Shown one piece after another: positions 46,164-57,459 of a DNA stretch of 64,000 bases. Both the position numbers and the translations under genes were made by a program. Source of the DNA: Halocaridina rubra (Eukaryota; Arthropoda; Malacostraca; Decapoda; Atyidae); contig JAXCGZ010013660.1 of NCBI GenBank assembly GCA_037179515.1, forward strand, positions 1 to 64,000, given 5' to 3'. The stretch's first letter is position 1, and every line of letters starts with the position of its first letter. Below the pieces are notes generated by a model, which did not search any database, was not told the origin of the DNA, and was given only the letters and a program-made list of their open reading frames with translations.

Positions 46164-47126
46164 TTCCTCTAAATTCTTGATTTTCTGTTTAAGTCTCCTA
46201 ATGGCTACCCCTCCTACCGACCCATGGATGGGAGAGGTTTGGACAGAGATGGCATCATTTTTATGCTCTCCCTCTCACAGAATATAGAAAGAAGACGAGA
46301 AAGAGGAAAAAAAAAAGAGAAAAACTTTTAATTAAGCTTCACACAGAATTTTTATATCTCCATATAAGTGCTATTTAGTGACTCAGTTTATCTCTTTTCT
46401 GGTAACACACATCTTAACTTAAAAACTTGACCATGGTAATTTAAGGATAAAAAGAAAAAGAAAAAAAATGCAACAAAACAAAAGTCAAACCTGAAGGAAA
46501 AATTCGAACCTGTGTCTGAGGTGGCACCCACCTGCTTCTGCTATATATTCTTCCTAACTGATAAACTCACTTGCTAACCAAGATATGTTATCACAGGATT
46601 AGACTTTACATTTAACTCAATATATATACAAAATAAAAACAAAATAGTAAAAGAGAAAGCTAAAAGAAAAGCAAAACAAAAAAAATGAAGAAAATAAGAC
46701 AGCTGTACTACTTGGCAACTTAACTCAGTACTGTTGACAGGTGGATATTTTTTTTTTTTACTTATTCAATTATTTCGTGTATCAAACTAACTAACAAGTT
46801 AATATAAATGGGAAGGGTACTGATTTTAACAATATATGGAACCACAGGATCAGGTAAACGGCTTAAGAGCTTTCCCCAGTTTACACAAAAAAATTAGGTA
46901 ATGTGATGTGATAGGCTTCACCTCTGGCAACTCTTCTACATTTCCTTCAAGGCAGAACTGGACGGCAGCTTCTCTCTCTCCCCTCACGAAAAATGTTTTC
47001 ATTTTTTTTTCCTTTAATATTTTGGACAGTCTCGTCATACAACAAATATAAGTTTTGTACTCACAATACTCTGCAGGATTTCAGATTCAGGGAAATTATG
47101 GTAAAGTTTTCCACTAAGCACTTAAG
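46164..47126 (-). other. LINE-A1 5' untranslated/leader region
   Basis: Up to about 46290 it may be coding in the ORF1 frame (minus strand). Beyond that it is A/T-rich with a tRNA-like segment (46480-46590; minus-strand CAGGTTCGAATTTTTCC) and ends at about 47126, where RTE endonuclease sequence resumes. The boundary is where RTE coding stops making sense (VIDFAVAFD), not a proven terminus. Confidence 0.5.
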
Positions 47127-47952
47127 TCACTCGATCAAATGCCACTGCAAAATCAATCACTCTCTCTCCCCCCCCTCATTTCTCTCGCCCACCTCCTAGC
47201 CCCCATGAACTCTACTGATCCCAGCCCTCTCAATTCCCAAATGGCCATTTAGATCTACCAAAAATTACCCTCTCCCTTATAGGAATTGTCCTAAGCTCCT
47301 GGTCCATCTCCTCCCAAAATACATCCTTCTCCTCCACTGTACAACCAGTTTGTGGGGCATAGGCACATACGACACTGACTACCGTTTCTCCCAGTCCCAG
47401 CTTTAAACTCATAATTCTGTAACTCTTTCTATTCACACCAAGTAAGCTTTCCTTCAGGTCTTTGGATAGAATTAGTCCTACACCATTCCTCCCTTCCTCA
47501 TTTGCTCCACTATAGAACAATTTGCAAATCTCGACCAGTTCCCTCGCCTTATTTCCTTTCCACCTGGTCTCCTGCACACACAGCACTCCAATTCTCCTCC
47601 TCTCCATCAGGTCCACCAATTCTCGCCCCTTCCCAGTCATCGTCCCCACATTAAGAGTGCCCACCCGCAGCACCTCATCTGACACTCTCCCTCGAGCTTG
47701 CCTCTTTAACCCAGCCCGTCCATCACTGGGTAGCCCTTGCTGTCTTTCTGGAGGGGTCAGGCGAAGCCCCAACACGTTGCCTATGGGGAATGCCTTAGTA
47801 TGGTGACTATTCTCGTTATCTGTACTGGCCATATTTTGGTTTTGGCAAAATTTTTATGGCTGGATGCCCTTCCTGCCGCCAACCCTCCCCATTTACCCGG
47901 GTTTGAGACCAGCACCAAATTGAGGTTGGCTTGCCCCCTCAGTGGCTGGGTT
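47127..47952 (-). mobile_element. RTE-type LINE, 5' part with endonuclease (continues at 42266)
   Basis: Minus-strand ORF 47832-47230 has VLRVGTLNVGTMTGKGRELVD, VLCVQETRWKGNKARELVE, GRNGVGLILSKDLKES, VSVVCAYAPQTGC and EKDVFWEEMDQELRTIP. This is the APE endonuclease start of RTE (the craniofacial-development-protein-2-like hits in genomes). DLNGHLGIE continues below 47260 in another frame. It then breaks off near 47127 at the LINE-A1 insertion. The 5' end at 47952 is followed by target repeat TAGCTAATTTTAAAT. Confidence 0.9.
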
Positions 47953-47967
47953 TAGCTAATTTTAAAT
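47953..47967. repeat. Target-site duplication, right copy
   Basis: TAGCTAATTTTAAAT is identical to 39992-40006, defining the RTE insertion limits across the nested LINE-A1. Confidence 0.85.
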
Positions 47968-49140
47968 AGATCTTATTTAATATTCTCGTAGGTGTAGAAA
48001 GCATGATCCCAGTATAAAAATCTCCCTCCCAATTCTGCTTCCTTATCGTTCCTTTTTCTTCATGAACGAGGCCATAATCCTAGCGAGTCTATTAGATCCT
48101 CTTATTTTTTTTTTTTTTTTACAATTTTCTTATGATAAAAAAGCTCTTGCTAATTATATTTCTTTTTCATATAAAAATTGTTGTTGTTTTTTTTTGCCTT
48201 TTCTTTTTCTCATGAATAATACTATAATTCTAGTATGTTAGATATTTATGCAATTTTCTTATTATAAAATTGTTTTGCTGATATATTTTGTTATTATAAA
48301 AATTGCTCTTGATAGATAATTTTTTTTTATAAATTTGACCCTGCTGATATGTCATTAGCCTGTCAAGATACATTTCAGTAGATTCTTTATTATCTGAATA
48401 GTTGAAATTCCGTCTCCTGCAAAGCAAAGAACACTCTGGAGATTGTTGGCAGTAACCTATTCTCGGTTTTTTTTTATTTGCTTCCACTTGTAGCACCTAA
48501 AGTACTGTCTCCATAATTGCCTGCCAAGAACCACCACTACAGTAGCCCTCGAATATTAAAGGACCAATTACTGCTCTGATTATATATTCTACTGGGGGCC
48601 GAATGATGATGTCACCAAGAGGGACGCTCAATCGCCCTCAATTAGCGGCCAAACATCTCAGAGGCAAGATCTCGCCTCAGCAGTCAAGCTTACTTCAAAC
48701 CTTATTTACGTGGCGTCTTCACATGAATTCATTTGGCACAAAAAAGGTGAGAGATAGTGTGTGGTAAAGCTCATTGGTCAAGCAAATTGGAAATTTGAAA
48801 AACTGGTTAAGTTCGTTACTGATCAAATCCTAAGAAATTTTTCTCAGACTCCATTCCCATACAAAGCGAGGTTTTGTAGATTACGTAACTGGAAACTCAT
48901 TTTCCAAATTTAATTCCTTGACTTGGAAATTACCGCCAATATACACAGATAAGAAATTTCTTTCATTGAGGGTGCCAAAGTAAAATCTCGTCTTCAGAAG
49001 ATTGCTCATTACCACGTAAAAATCTATCCCTTCTCCTAATGAATTCTAATTTCATTTCAATCCTACTATCATTGTACATAAAGTGTTTTACGTAAGTACT
49101 CGTAAATAACCTGCTTTTTTTATAAATTGCAAATAATTAA
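47968..49140. other. A/T-rich flank, no feature recognised
   Basis: T-rich homopolymers (48100-48330) and an isolated G/C-richer stretch (48510-48720) without coding or terminal-repeat signals. Confidence 0.4.
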
Positions 49141-49149
49141 TAATTTAAC

Positions 49150-49670
49150 TAAAGTGTTTTTGCTATAAATTGCAAATAATTAATAAGTAATTTTACCCTG
49201 TTGGCATTGCAAATGTATCTTGTTAACCACTATTTAATGAATACAAATTTTATTTATCTTGCTGATTCTTCATACATTGGGAATAAAGTGTTTTGAGTTA
49301 TAAATTGCAAATACTTTAAAAGGTGGTTTTCCCCTTTTTGCACTGCAAATATTTCTTGCTAACCAAAGTTGAATGAATACATAGTTATCTAGAAGATTCT
49401 CCCTTTATCGTAAATAAAATGCTTTACCATATAAATTACAAGTAATTAATAAGTAATATTGCCCTATTGGCATTGCAAACTTTTATGGTTACCCACAACT
49501 TAAGGAATATATACTATATTTGTCTCGATTATTCTTTATTTATAGAGTATAAATTGTTTTACGCTAATGACGGCAAATAATTAATGGTTTTGTATGCTCT
49601 TATGGTAGCGTAAATATTTCTGATCAGCTGTGACTAATCAATATACTTTCATTATTTGTGTGATCATGCC
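49150..49670. repeat. Degenerate minisatellite, about 130-bp period, four units
   Basis: ATAAATTGCAAATAATTAATAAG-type sequence recurs at about 49160, 49300, 49430 and 49560. Each is followed by a CCCT..TGGCATTGCAAAT.T-type segment and a GATTCTTC.TTTAT..-type segment. Units are diverged. It sits immediately upstream of a possible tRNA-like SINE head. Confidence 0.7.
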
Positions 49671-49734
49671 TTTAGTTTTCCCATTATTAATGGTGTGTCG
49701 TTTCTGTTTCTGCAATTGCAGTGTCCTCTATTCT

Positions 49735-49860
49735 ACTCTGCCTGTGTGGCAGAGGTGATCGTCGAATTGAGGCCAAAGTCTTGGCATCCGTCTGTGGTGC
49801 CGGGAATCGATATCATGCTCACCACCTCTGGGATTAAAGGCAGCATTTCATAAATTTAAA
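49735..49860 (+). mobile_element. Possible SINE (tRNA-like head) with hairpin
   Basis: TGTGTGGCAGAGGTGATCG (49745) fits an A-box (TRGYNNARNNG) and GGGAATCGATATCATG (about 49800) loosely fits a B-box (one base off), about 54 bases apart. CAGAGGTG and CACCACCTCTG pair as a stem closing the region. No target duplication or tail was found; tentative. Confidence 0.3.
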
Positions 49861-50087
49861 TTTTAAATTTGTTCCAGCTTTCCAAAAATTATTAAATTTT
49901 TTTTGTGTCATAGCATTTCCAAAATTAAAAGAAAATTGAATTCTGAGTTTCATTTAACCTAATACTGGTAGCACGGGTTGAGTGCAAAATTAATAAATGT
50001 GCCGTCTGTTTGTGAGCTCTTAACCAAGTTCAGTACTTTGAGTCCCTTAAGTATAAAAGAAAATTAACAACAACCACCCCACAGTTA
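49861..50087. other. A/T-rich flank before LINE-A6
   Basis: No recognisable coding relic. Confidence 0.35.
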
Positions 50088-51103
50088 GATGACCATAAAG
50101 CTACAGGTCCTGATGATATATCCCCATATATACTTAAGAAATGCGCTAAATCAATATCAACTGCATTATGTATCATATTTGAAAAGTCGCTTCAATCAGG
50201 GGAAATTCCAAGATGCTGCAAACAAGTGAATGTGGTACCTATCTTCAAAATGGGAAGGAGGAATACAGCTCTAAATTATAGACCTATTTCATCGACCAGC
50301 ATAGTTTGCAAAGTTATGGAGAAACTACAAAGAAATCATCTCTCTTCGCTTGGAATCCTTCAACCTTCTGTCAGAAAATACATGGCTTCAGAGAAGGTAG
50401 ACCAACAGTAACAAACTTATTACAATTTAATGATGGGGTATGCCGAATCTTACAGGAAAGAAAAGGCTGGCCAGAGTGCACATTCCTAGACTTTTAGAAG
50501 GCATTTGATATGGTTCCACACAAGAGAATTATTAAGGAGCTGCAAGTAATGGCGAAAATAGGTGCAAATCTCTTGGAATGGATAAATACTTACTTAGAAG
50601 GATGGGAACAGAGTTCGAGTAAAACTTTCAGAGTCTGAATGGAGAGGGGTTAGTAGTGGAGGGCCACAGAGTTCGGTTTTAGGGCCACTCTTGTTTCTTG
50701 TATTTGTAAATGACCTACCAGACTCTGTAAATTCATTCATGAATATGCTTGCAGATGATGCAGAGAATGTGAAGAAAGTAAGAGACGAGAACAATGGTAG
50801 CAAACTTCAGGAAGATCCAGATAGTCTGCATGAGTGGTCAAAAAAGTGGCTAATGAAATTCAATACTTCAAAATGTAAGGTAATGAGAATGGGCACAAGA
50901 GAAATAAGGCCAAAGCTTGAATGCTCAACAGCAGGAGCATAACTTCAAGAGACAGAAAATGAGAGAGATCTAGGAGTAAACATACTGGCAGATTTGTCTC
51001 CAGAAATGCATATGGTATTGTAAAGCCAGTCTATGCTTTCTTAGCAAATGTAAGGGTAGCCTTCAGGCACATAAACATGGAAATGTTCAAAAATATTTAT
51101 GAG
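50088..51103 (+). mobile_element. LINE-A copy 6, RT part (left piece)
   Basis: DHKATGPDDISPYILKKCAK (50090), VVPIFKMGRRNTALNYRPIS (50235), FREGRPTVTNLLQFNDGV (50390), SGGPQSSVLGPLLFLVFVND (about 50655), NMLADDAENVKKVRDE (50750; FADD has become LADD) and LMKFNTSKCKVMRMGT (50855), ending within EMFKNIY (51103). Several frameshifts. The right piece continues at 54008 after a LINE-C2 insertion. Confidence 0.85.
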
Positions 51104-54004
51104 GTACTGATACACAAAGGAAAACGACAAACAGAAAAAAATAGTCAAAGTATTGAGAACCAAGAGATAAGGAGGATTAGGCCCTGAAATGATGATAGAT
51201 CCGCTTTTTGAAGGAAGATGGGTCATAAGAATTTTGAAAGCCAGAAGGAGGAACAGAGTTTCAGAGTCTGGATGTAGATGGGAAGAAGCAGTCACTGCAC
51301 CAATCAATCCACGAGCTACAAATCTCCACACAGTACCTGTGAGATGAGGCCGCTTGGAGACTGTTACGTAGCCTCATAAGTGGAGGAGGGATGCAACTCG
51401 CCAACTCAACAGAGCAGTGATGAAAGTAGTAGTGATAGAAATGAGAAATGGAAGACACCTTATGGCAAAGAGAGAGAGAATCCAGATTAGAAGAGAAGGA
51501 TCAATAATGAGTCTGACTGCCTTAGATTCAACCCTATCAAGGGAATAAGTATAAGAAGAAGCATCCCAGACGTGTGAGCAGTATTCTAAGCAGGGAAGGA
51601 TAAGACCTTTATAGGTTTTAAGTAAATGTAAACAGGAAAAGAATTGACGAAAACAAAACAAAATCCTCATTTTTTTGAATGCAGATTTAGAAACTAGGAT
51701 AATGTGATTCCTCCATGACAAGTTAGATGCTATATAGATTCCTAATATGTTGATTGAATTACGAGGGCAAATTTCGTTACTTTTGAAGACAATAGGGTTA
51801 TCAGGAGAAGAAGATAAAGAGATAACCAGAAACTGTCTTGGAGGCATTAAACTTGTCTAAATTTTGGGTGCACCACTCAGATACCCTCTGCAAATCGGAG
51901 CTGAGAGTAGAAGAAAGAGCGATTATGAGTAGTAGATGAAGGTTGTGAAGAAAAGGCAGAGGAAAAGTGAAGGGTAGAATCGTCAGCAAAGGCATGAAGA
52001 GAGAAAGATTGGGATTGTAGATCATGCAAGCAGAGAAGGAATAGAGTAGGCAAAAGAACAGAGGTCTTTGGAATACCACTGGTAACAGAGAAAGGGCTGG
52101 ATGTAGCACCATCACCAACTACAGATATAAATCAGTTAGAGAGAAAACTGGAAATCAGAGAACACAGAGAAGTGAAAAAGCCATAAGCAGGGAGTTTGGC
52201 CAACAGAGCCCTGTGCCAGACTCTGTCAAAAGCCTTAGAGATATCAAGGATGACTACAAAGGATTACCCATAGTTCCTCTGAGAAAATGACCATACATGA
52301 GTAAAATAGGAAAGGAGGTCACCACTAGATCTTGCCTTGCAGAAGCAATACTAGTGATCGGAAATAAGTGAGTTAGAATTAAGGCATTTCAAGAAGTGAG
52401 CATTGAGCAAAGTTGTGAAAACTTTAGCAATAGAAGTGGTTACTGCAATAGGTTGGTAGTTTGAAGGAATAGAGCAGTGACCCTTCTTAGGAACAGGTTG
52501 AACTAGAGCATGCTTCTAAGATGAAGGATAGATACTGGTTGAAAGAATGAGGCAAAAAAGACTACAAAGCATGGGAGCCAGTTCATCTGAAAACTCCTTA
52601 AGGAACATTGCAGGAATACCATCAGGACCAGATGCCTTGTTCGTCTTTAGCGAGGGAAGAACCTTATGAACTTTGCGTGAAGAAAGGATAAGGGAGGGCA
52701 TAGGGTTAGAGAGGGGAAAAGACTGAAAGACAGGTGCGCTGGAATCGTTTATAGAAGAGTTGGCAGAAAATTGAGAGCCAAAGAGAGTGGATTTGTCAGA
52801 GGGAGAGCTAGCTAAAAAACATCAGAAAGAATGAGAGGGGGAAAGCTTGAGGTACAGAAATTTTTGTCAGTGGGAGAGGAGTTAAGTTCATCAATTTTCC
52901 TTATTATACAGGAAGCCTTAGGCCTTCGATTCTGAACAGTACAGCTATTCCTAACTGCAATAAAAGAAGAGCGAGTTAAAGTGGAAGGAGAGGCTTGGTA
53001 AGACCGGTGTGCCCGATTCCTGACCTGGATAGCCATGGAGCAGGCACACTCAAACCAAAGTTTAGGGGGAGAGAAAGATTTCGTTGAGGAGATGTTATGT
53101 ACGCCTCCATTCCTGAGGTTATGATCTCGGCAACTTTAAGGGTTACCTGTTCAGGGTTGCAGGACAGAAAGCAGAAGTCATCCAATGGGAAGTCAGAGGA
53201 AGGTACGCAAATCTTCATGTTGGGTAATCTCTAAGTGCCAAAGGTGGCACTGAGTAGGAGGGACTGGTGGAGAGAGCAAAAATGGAAGAGATTGAGATCA
53301 AGAGTGGTCAGTTTTGCCAAGAGGGGAAAGCACAGAATAAGAGTAGTCTGAAGGGTTAAAAGTAAGAAAAGGTCAAGAGTGTTGGCTGCAGGTTCGTGTC
53401 GACTGGGAACAATAGTAGGATATTTGATAATTTGCTCCAGATCGTGAGTAATAGAGAAAGCAATGGCCTCATTTCCTCCCACATCAGTGTGAGAAGAATT
53501 AAGCAACTCACTGTGATGTACACTGCACTCTCCAATATAGAGACCTTCGGCATGTGGGTGAGAAGATAGCAAGGAATCATGACAAGAGGACAGATATTCA
53601 AAGAAAAACACAAACTCGGTGGAGTTTGGAGAACAGTAGCAGAAGCAAAAGAATATAGTGGTAGTAGAGAGATAGATTTTAGCAAGAGAACATCAAAGTC
53701 AGGAGATTCAAGGTCCATGAGCCTTGCAATAGGAGTGTTAAGTGTTGCAGTAGCCACAAACCCCACCTTTGGGACAAAAACGAGAATACAGGTTATAGTG
53801 AGATATTTGAAATGGGTCAGTGGAAGCATGGAGAGACAGCTGGGTTTCAGATAAGAGGAGGAGGTTAGGGTGGAAGGTACTGAAGTGCTGTTCCATAGAT
53901 GAAAGAATTAAGTTCAGGCCACGAATGTTAGAACAGTGAAGAGTGAAAGAAGCAGATCTATTAGGACGTGCAAGGAGAAGGGCAGAACAATTACTACCAC
54001 CAAG
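51104..54004 (-). mobile_element. LINE-C copy 2, inserted in LINE-A6
   Basis: From 54004 down: endonuclease start FTLHCSNIRGLNLIL and FHPNLLLLSETQLSL (about 53960-53860), YIGE-VHHSE (about 53540), SGPDGIPAMFLKEFSDELAP (52630-52570), remnants of SDHQ and GVPQ around 52370 and 52090, FNASKT and LAIS-like (51860-51830), LILPCLEYCSHVWDA (about 51600) and the C terminus near 51290. The 3' end is truncated: the tail 'ggcagatttt' and poly(A) seen in the other copies are missing. About 2.9 kb with many frameshifts. Confidence 0.85.
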
Positions 54005-54007
54005 CAT

Positions 54008-54505
54008 GGCCAAAGCTTCCATATGCAGCTCCCTTTTGGAATCTACACTTGAAAAAGCACGTACTTAAGCTGGAAAAAGTTCAAAGACAAGCCACAAATC
54101 TAATGACAGAAATACGTAATCTCAGTTATGAGAAGAGGCTGAGGGAATTACACTTACCATCACTTGAAGCTATAAGAATGAGGGGGGATATGGGGACTGT
54201 TTTTAAACTCCTTCATGGTTATGACAGAGTGGATAGGGATCAATATTTTGATATGGCTGCACTAGAACTAGAGTTCATAGTTTGAAGCTTCGTAAGAAAA
54301 CTTCTTTGCAGGATGTAAGGAAGTACTTTTTTAGTGTAAGAGTAGATGATGATTGGAATTCGCTAAGCGAGGAGGCAGTTAATGCTAACTCAATCCATAG
54401 TTTTAAGGTCAAGTATAATAAGTATCACTAAGTACAAAATGGAACCCAGGAGACGGGTAGTTACGAGCATGTGGCTCTTTCCAGTAAGCACAATTAGGAT
54501 ATTAC
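54008..54505 (+). mobile_element. LINE-A copy 6, 3' end (right piece)
   Basis: LPYAAPFWNLHLKKHVLKLE (54018), EKVQRQATNLMTEIRNLSYE, LPSLEAIRMRGDMGTVFKLL and YDRVDRDQYFDMA continue LINE-A exactly where 51103 stops. The 3' UTR ends CACAATTAGGATATTAC at about 54505. One frameshift near 54265. Confidence 0.85.
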
Positions 54506-57366
54506 ATAGGAGAGAATCCTAGTCTCTTCACTCTAACTCATGAAGCCTATTTTTATGACACCCAAGGGGAGAAGGCAGGCAATATTCTTTTCCCCAATCC
54601 CCAATTGGAAAGTTAAACTCCCCATATCATTACAGAGTGCTTATTTTTTAATCTTTTTTTTCAACACATATGTCAAATAAAGTTAGAGCTATTATATCTA
54701 ATATAATCCATCGTATGAAAATACAGATGAAATTCTCTTTTTCTATCGTACTATGAAAATCCCTGAGAACTTCTGCCTCCTTACCAACTCTGGGGCATTC
54801 TTTCATCTCTTGACAACCAGTTCTTTTATATTCCCCAATATATACACAAAACAGACACATGTAATTTGCATCTAGAAAGTACTATTTATTGTTCCCGGAA
54901 TTATCACGTATATCACAAGCTATATTCTTAAAAGCAGTTTAATGACGAAAATAATAATATCCCATGATCAGAGTAACAATTACAATGTTTATGAATACAT
55001 CATACACAAAATGACAGCAAATTGTTGGGTACTGATCACCTGCTCATTTGTGTTTAAAAATAAAGAAAAGCTGGATGAATTTTATAGTGAGATGTGTAAT
55101 GAAAAAAGAACATAATGTGAAAGACAGCCAATGTTTTAAGATATATCAAGGAGGGGGTGAGGAGAATATTATATGGTTGGACATTAGGCAGAATACAAGA
55201 GGAAAAAAACGGAGTTTATGGAATAGAGTAGCTTCAAATGAATGTAAGGAAACAGATGATTTCAATCAAATGAAAACAGATATTATTACAGTAGAGAAAC
55301 CCAAGCATAAAGATGGAAATATTGGAGACTGGGTGAATTGTAAGTGCAATTGAAAACAATAAGGAAATGATGGACAATATAATCTATAAACAAGTTAAGT
55401 GAACGTATCAGCTTAAAGAAAAAGAAGGGACAGATAAGTGAGAGTTTGCAAAAAAAAATGGACCTTTATATGCAGATATAATGGAAGGACGACAACAGAA
55501 TGAGTAAGAGCAAAGTGATATACAATATATAATATTGAATATCTTTAAAAAATGACAGACACTATGTAATACTTGTGTCTAGCTGTGCAAAACAGAGGAA
55601 TGAGTAACATCTTAATAAAACCTTACAAGGAAAATGTATGAGCAAAATAATTCTGCAGCGATGGAATGTGGTACAACTTGTATCTCAGCATGGTGTAAGT
55701 TAGGTGGTTACAATTATAGCCATGGAACAGTGCCATCAGAGCTTCATTGTATCCTGGCTGTCCTCACTAGGGACAATTTGGGGCAAAAAAAAATATTCAG
55801 ATGATGAAAGACAACCTGCTCCACCTAACACTATCCGATTCAGTTGCCTCCTATAGAACTCAAAGAATACAAGCAAATTTACTTTCCAGCAAGATAAGCA
55901 TGCAATATCTACATAAAAGTATATTCGTATTCCACCCACATTCTAGGACAGGCATATTAATCCTTAATTTACTATTAAACTACTCCAAGTCTCGAAATAT
56001 TTTTTTCTATAATAAAGTTTCTTATTCACTCTCTTCTTAACTGGAATCCCTTCCCAGCAGCACCTGCAGTAACATTGTTAACTTCAATCGGGCAAATTGT
56101 TCATCTCTTCAAGGAAAAATCAATATATACAAACTTTTGTTATTGACTGCATCATAAGTCCGTATCTTTAATTATTAAATTTTTTTTAAACAAGATTTTG
56201 CCCTGGTTTTCGAACTTTTTCTTGAAAGTCAAACCTCGAGCCCCATGGTGCACAGGACAGGCAAGTTGAGGTGGTCTCAGTTAGGCTACCACTCAGTGCT
56301 GATTTCTTTGCATGTTCACTGTGCCGTTCATTAAATATCACAGTACTTTAGTGTGCCTTTAGCATTTTCATAGCAATTATTAATAGTGCAGATCTACAAG
56401 CAAATATAAAGTGCCTTTTGTTGAATTTTATTAAGCTGTAATTACAGAGCCGTTTCTTGTCCAAGTAATTCATATATTTAACTTATTTCTTTACTTATGG
56501 TGTGTTTAACCCCATGAGGGTGGATCATATCTTCTCGCTAGCATGAACACTTGATCGGACGACGTCAAAATCTTTTTTAAATTCAGCAGGCTTGTTTCAA
56601 AACAAAAATGGCACTAGAACACTTGCTGTATCATGCCAATGTTTCCTGGTGCTTTGTGGCATCTTTTCTCACCCTCAAGTGTTACATAAAGTGATCAGGG
56701 CAGGTGAACATTAGTGTGCAATTAATCTATCAAGGAAGGATGTTTTCCATAGATTGCACGGCCTTTGAGGGTTAAGGTCCAGCATCCATCCCTAGGGAGT
56801 TCCGCCAGACCAAACCTCGCTGATATAACGTTTATAATCGTCACTTATTATATCATCTTGCAAATTTTAGCATGTACTGAATATATATGTTTTCAGCATT
56901 TTTTCAAAATCTATATTCAGAGTAAGTTAGTTTATTTTTGAAACATTATCTTCTCTAACCATGTCTCAGTTAATATTAGTATAGCTAACGAAAGTTCATT
57001 TATCAATTCTCTAATTTCAATTGTTTTATTCAACACAAATTGTATGTTTATCAACCATCGAAGTAATAAAATATTAGTTACATACATGGGGCAGGTCCTA
57101 TCAAATGCTGTCTGATCAATGTTTAAAGTACAGTATTACCTCGGAGCACACAGTCTGCTCACTTATTTTCGCCAACTTTACATGTTTTTTAGATGCCCAT
57201 TTGAACATTTTTCACAAGTAGCATCTTTTCCCTCTGTTTTTTATTTTCATTTTACTTCTTTACATCAGTACTTTTGATAATAATGACATGATAACAGTTG
57301 TACACCTTCTGTCTTCATAATTCCATTTTGATGAGGTCACCATTTTCATATATCTCTTTTTCTTAC
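54506..57366. other. Intron sequence without identified features
   Basis: A/T-rich. A 101-codon plus-strand open frame at 55048-55353 has no motif I recognise and no supporting context. No terminal repeats were seen. Confidence 0.4.
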
Positions 57367-57459
57367 CTCAGGTGAGCATCTAAAGGTTAAATGTTTCAAT
57401 CCATTCTTTGCAGGCCTCATCCTGACGACCCTCAAGTCATCATTATCATTGATTACACT
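57367..57459 (-). CDS. Probable host gene exon 2 (31 codons)
   Basis: This 93-nt segment is open in phase 0. It is bordered by a good acceptor (TATCTGCAG just above 57459) and a strong donor (CTGAG/GTAAGA at 57367/57366). Phase 0-0 fits exactly between the exon at 58626-58785 (ends in phase 0) and that at 34802-34957 (starts in phase 0). The peptide contains NDNDDLRVVRMRP and no recognised domain. Because the neighbouring exons already join in phase without it, this could be a real exon, an alternative exon or a chance open segment. Confidence 0.4.

Larger units (their letters stand above)
42267..47126 (-). mobile_element. LINE-A copy 1: nearly full-length CR1/L2-group LINE
   Basis: From the 5' end (about 47126) downwards: 5' UTR, ORF1 (46163-45354, frame open upstream to about 46290), ORF2 endonuclease (45177-43960) and ORF2 RT (43954-42356), then a 90-nt 3' UTR ending in tandem CACAATTAGGTAATCACA. 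The 3' terminus made of short tandem repeats, the APE endonuclease and the coiled-coil ORF1 point to the CR1/L2 group; the exact clade is not settled. It is inserted in the RTE copy between 'ttgatc' and 'attctttgag'. The only lesion found in ORF2 is a one-base deletion near 43955. Confidence 0.9.

Noticed and set aside
46850..47038. 62-codon minus-strand open frame in the LINE-A1 leader
   Set aside because: No match to ORF1 patterns and too short; no further support.
55048..55353. 101-codon plus-strand open reading frame
   Set aside because: No motif, no splice or promoter context, and composition like its surroundings; likely chance.
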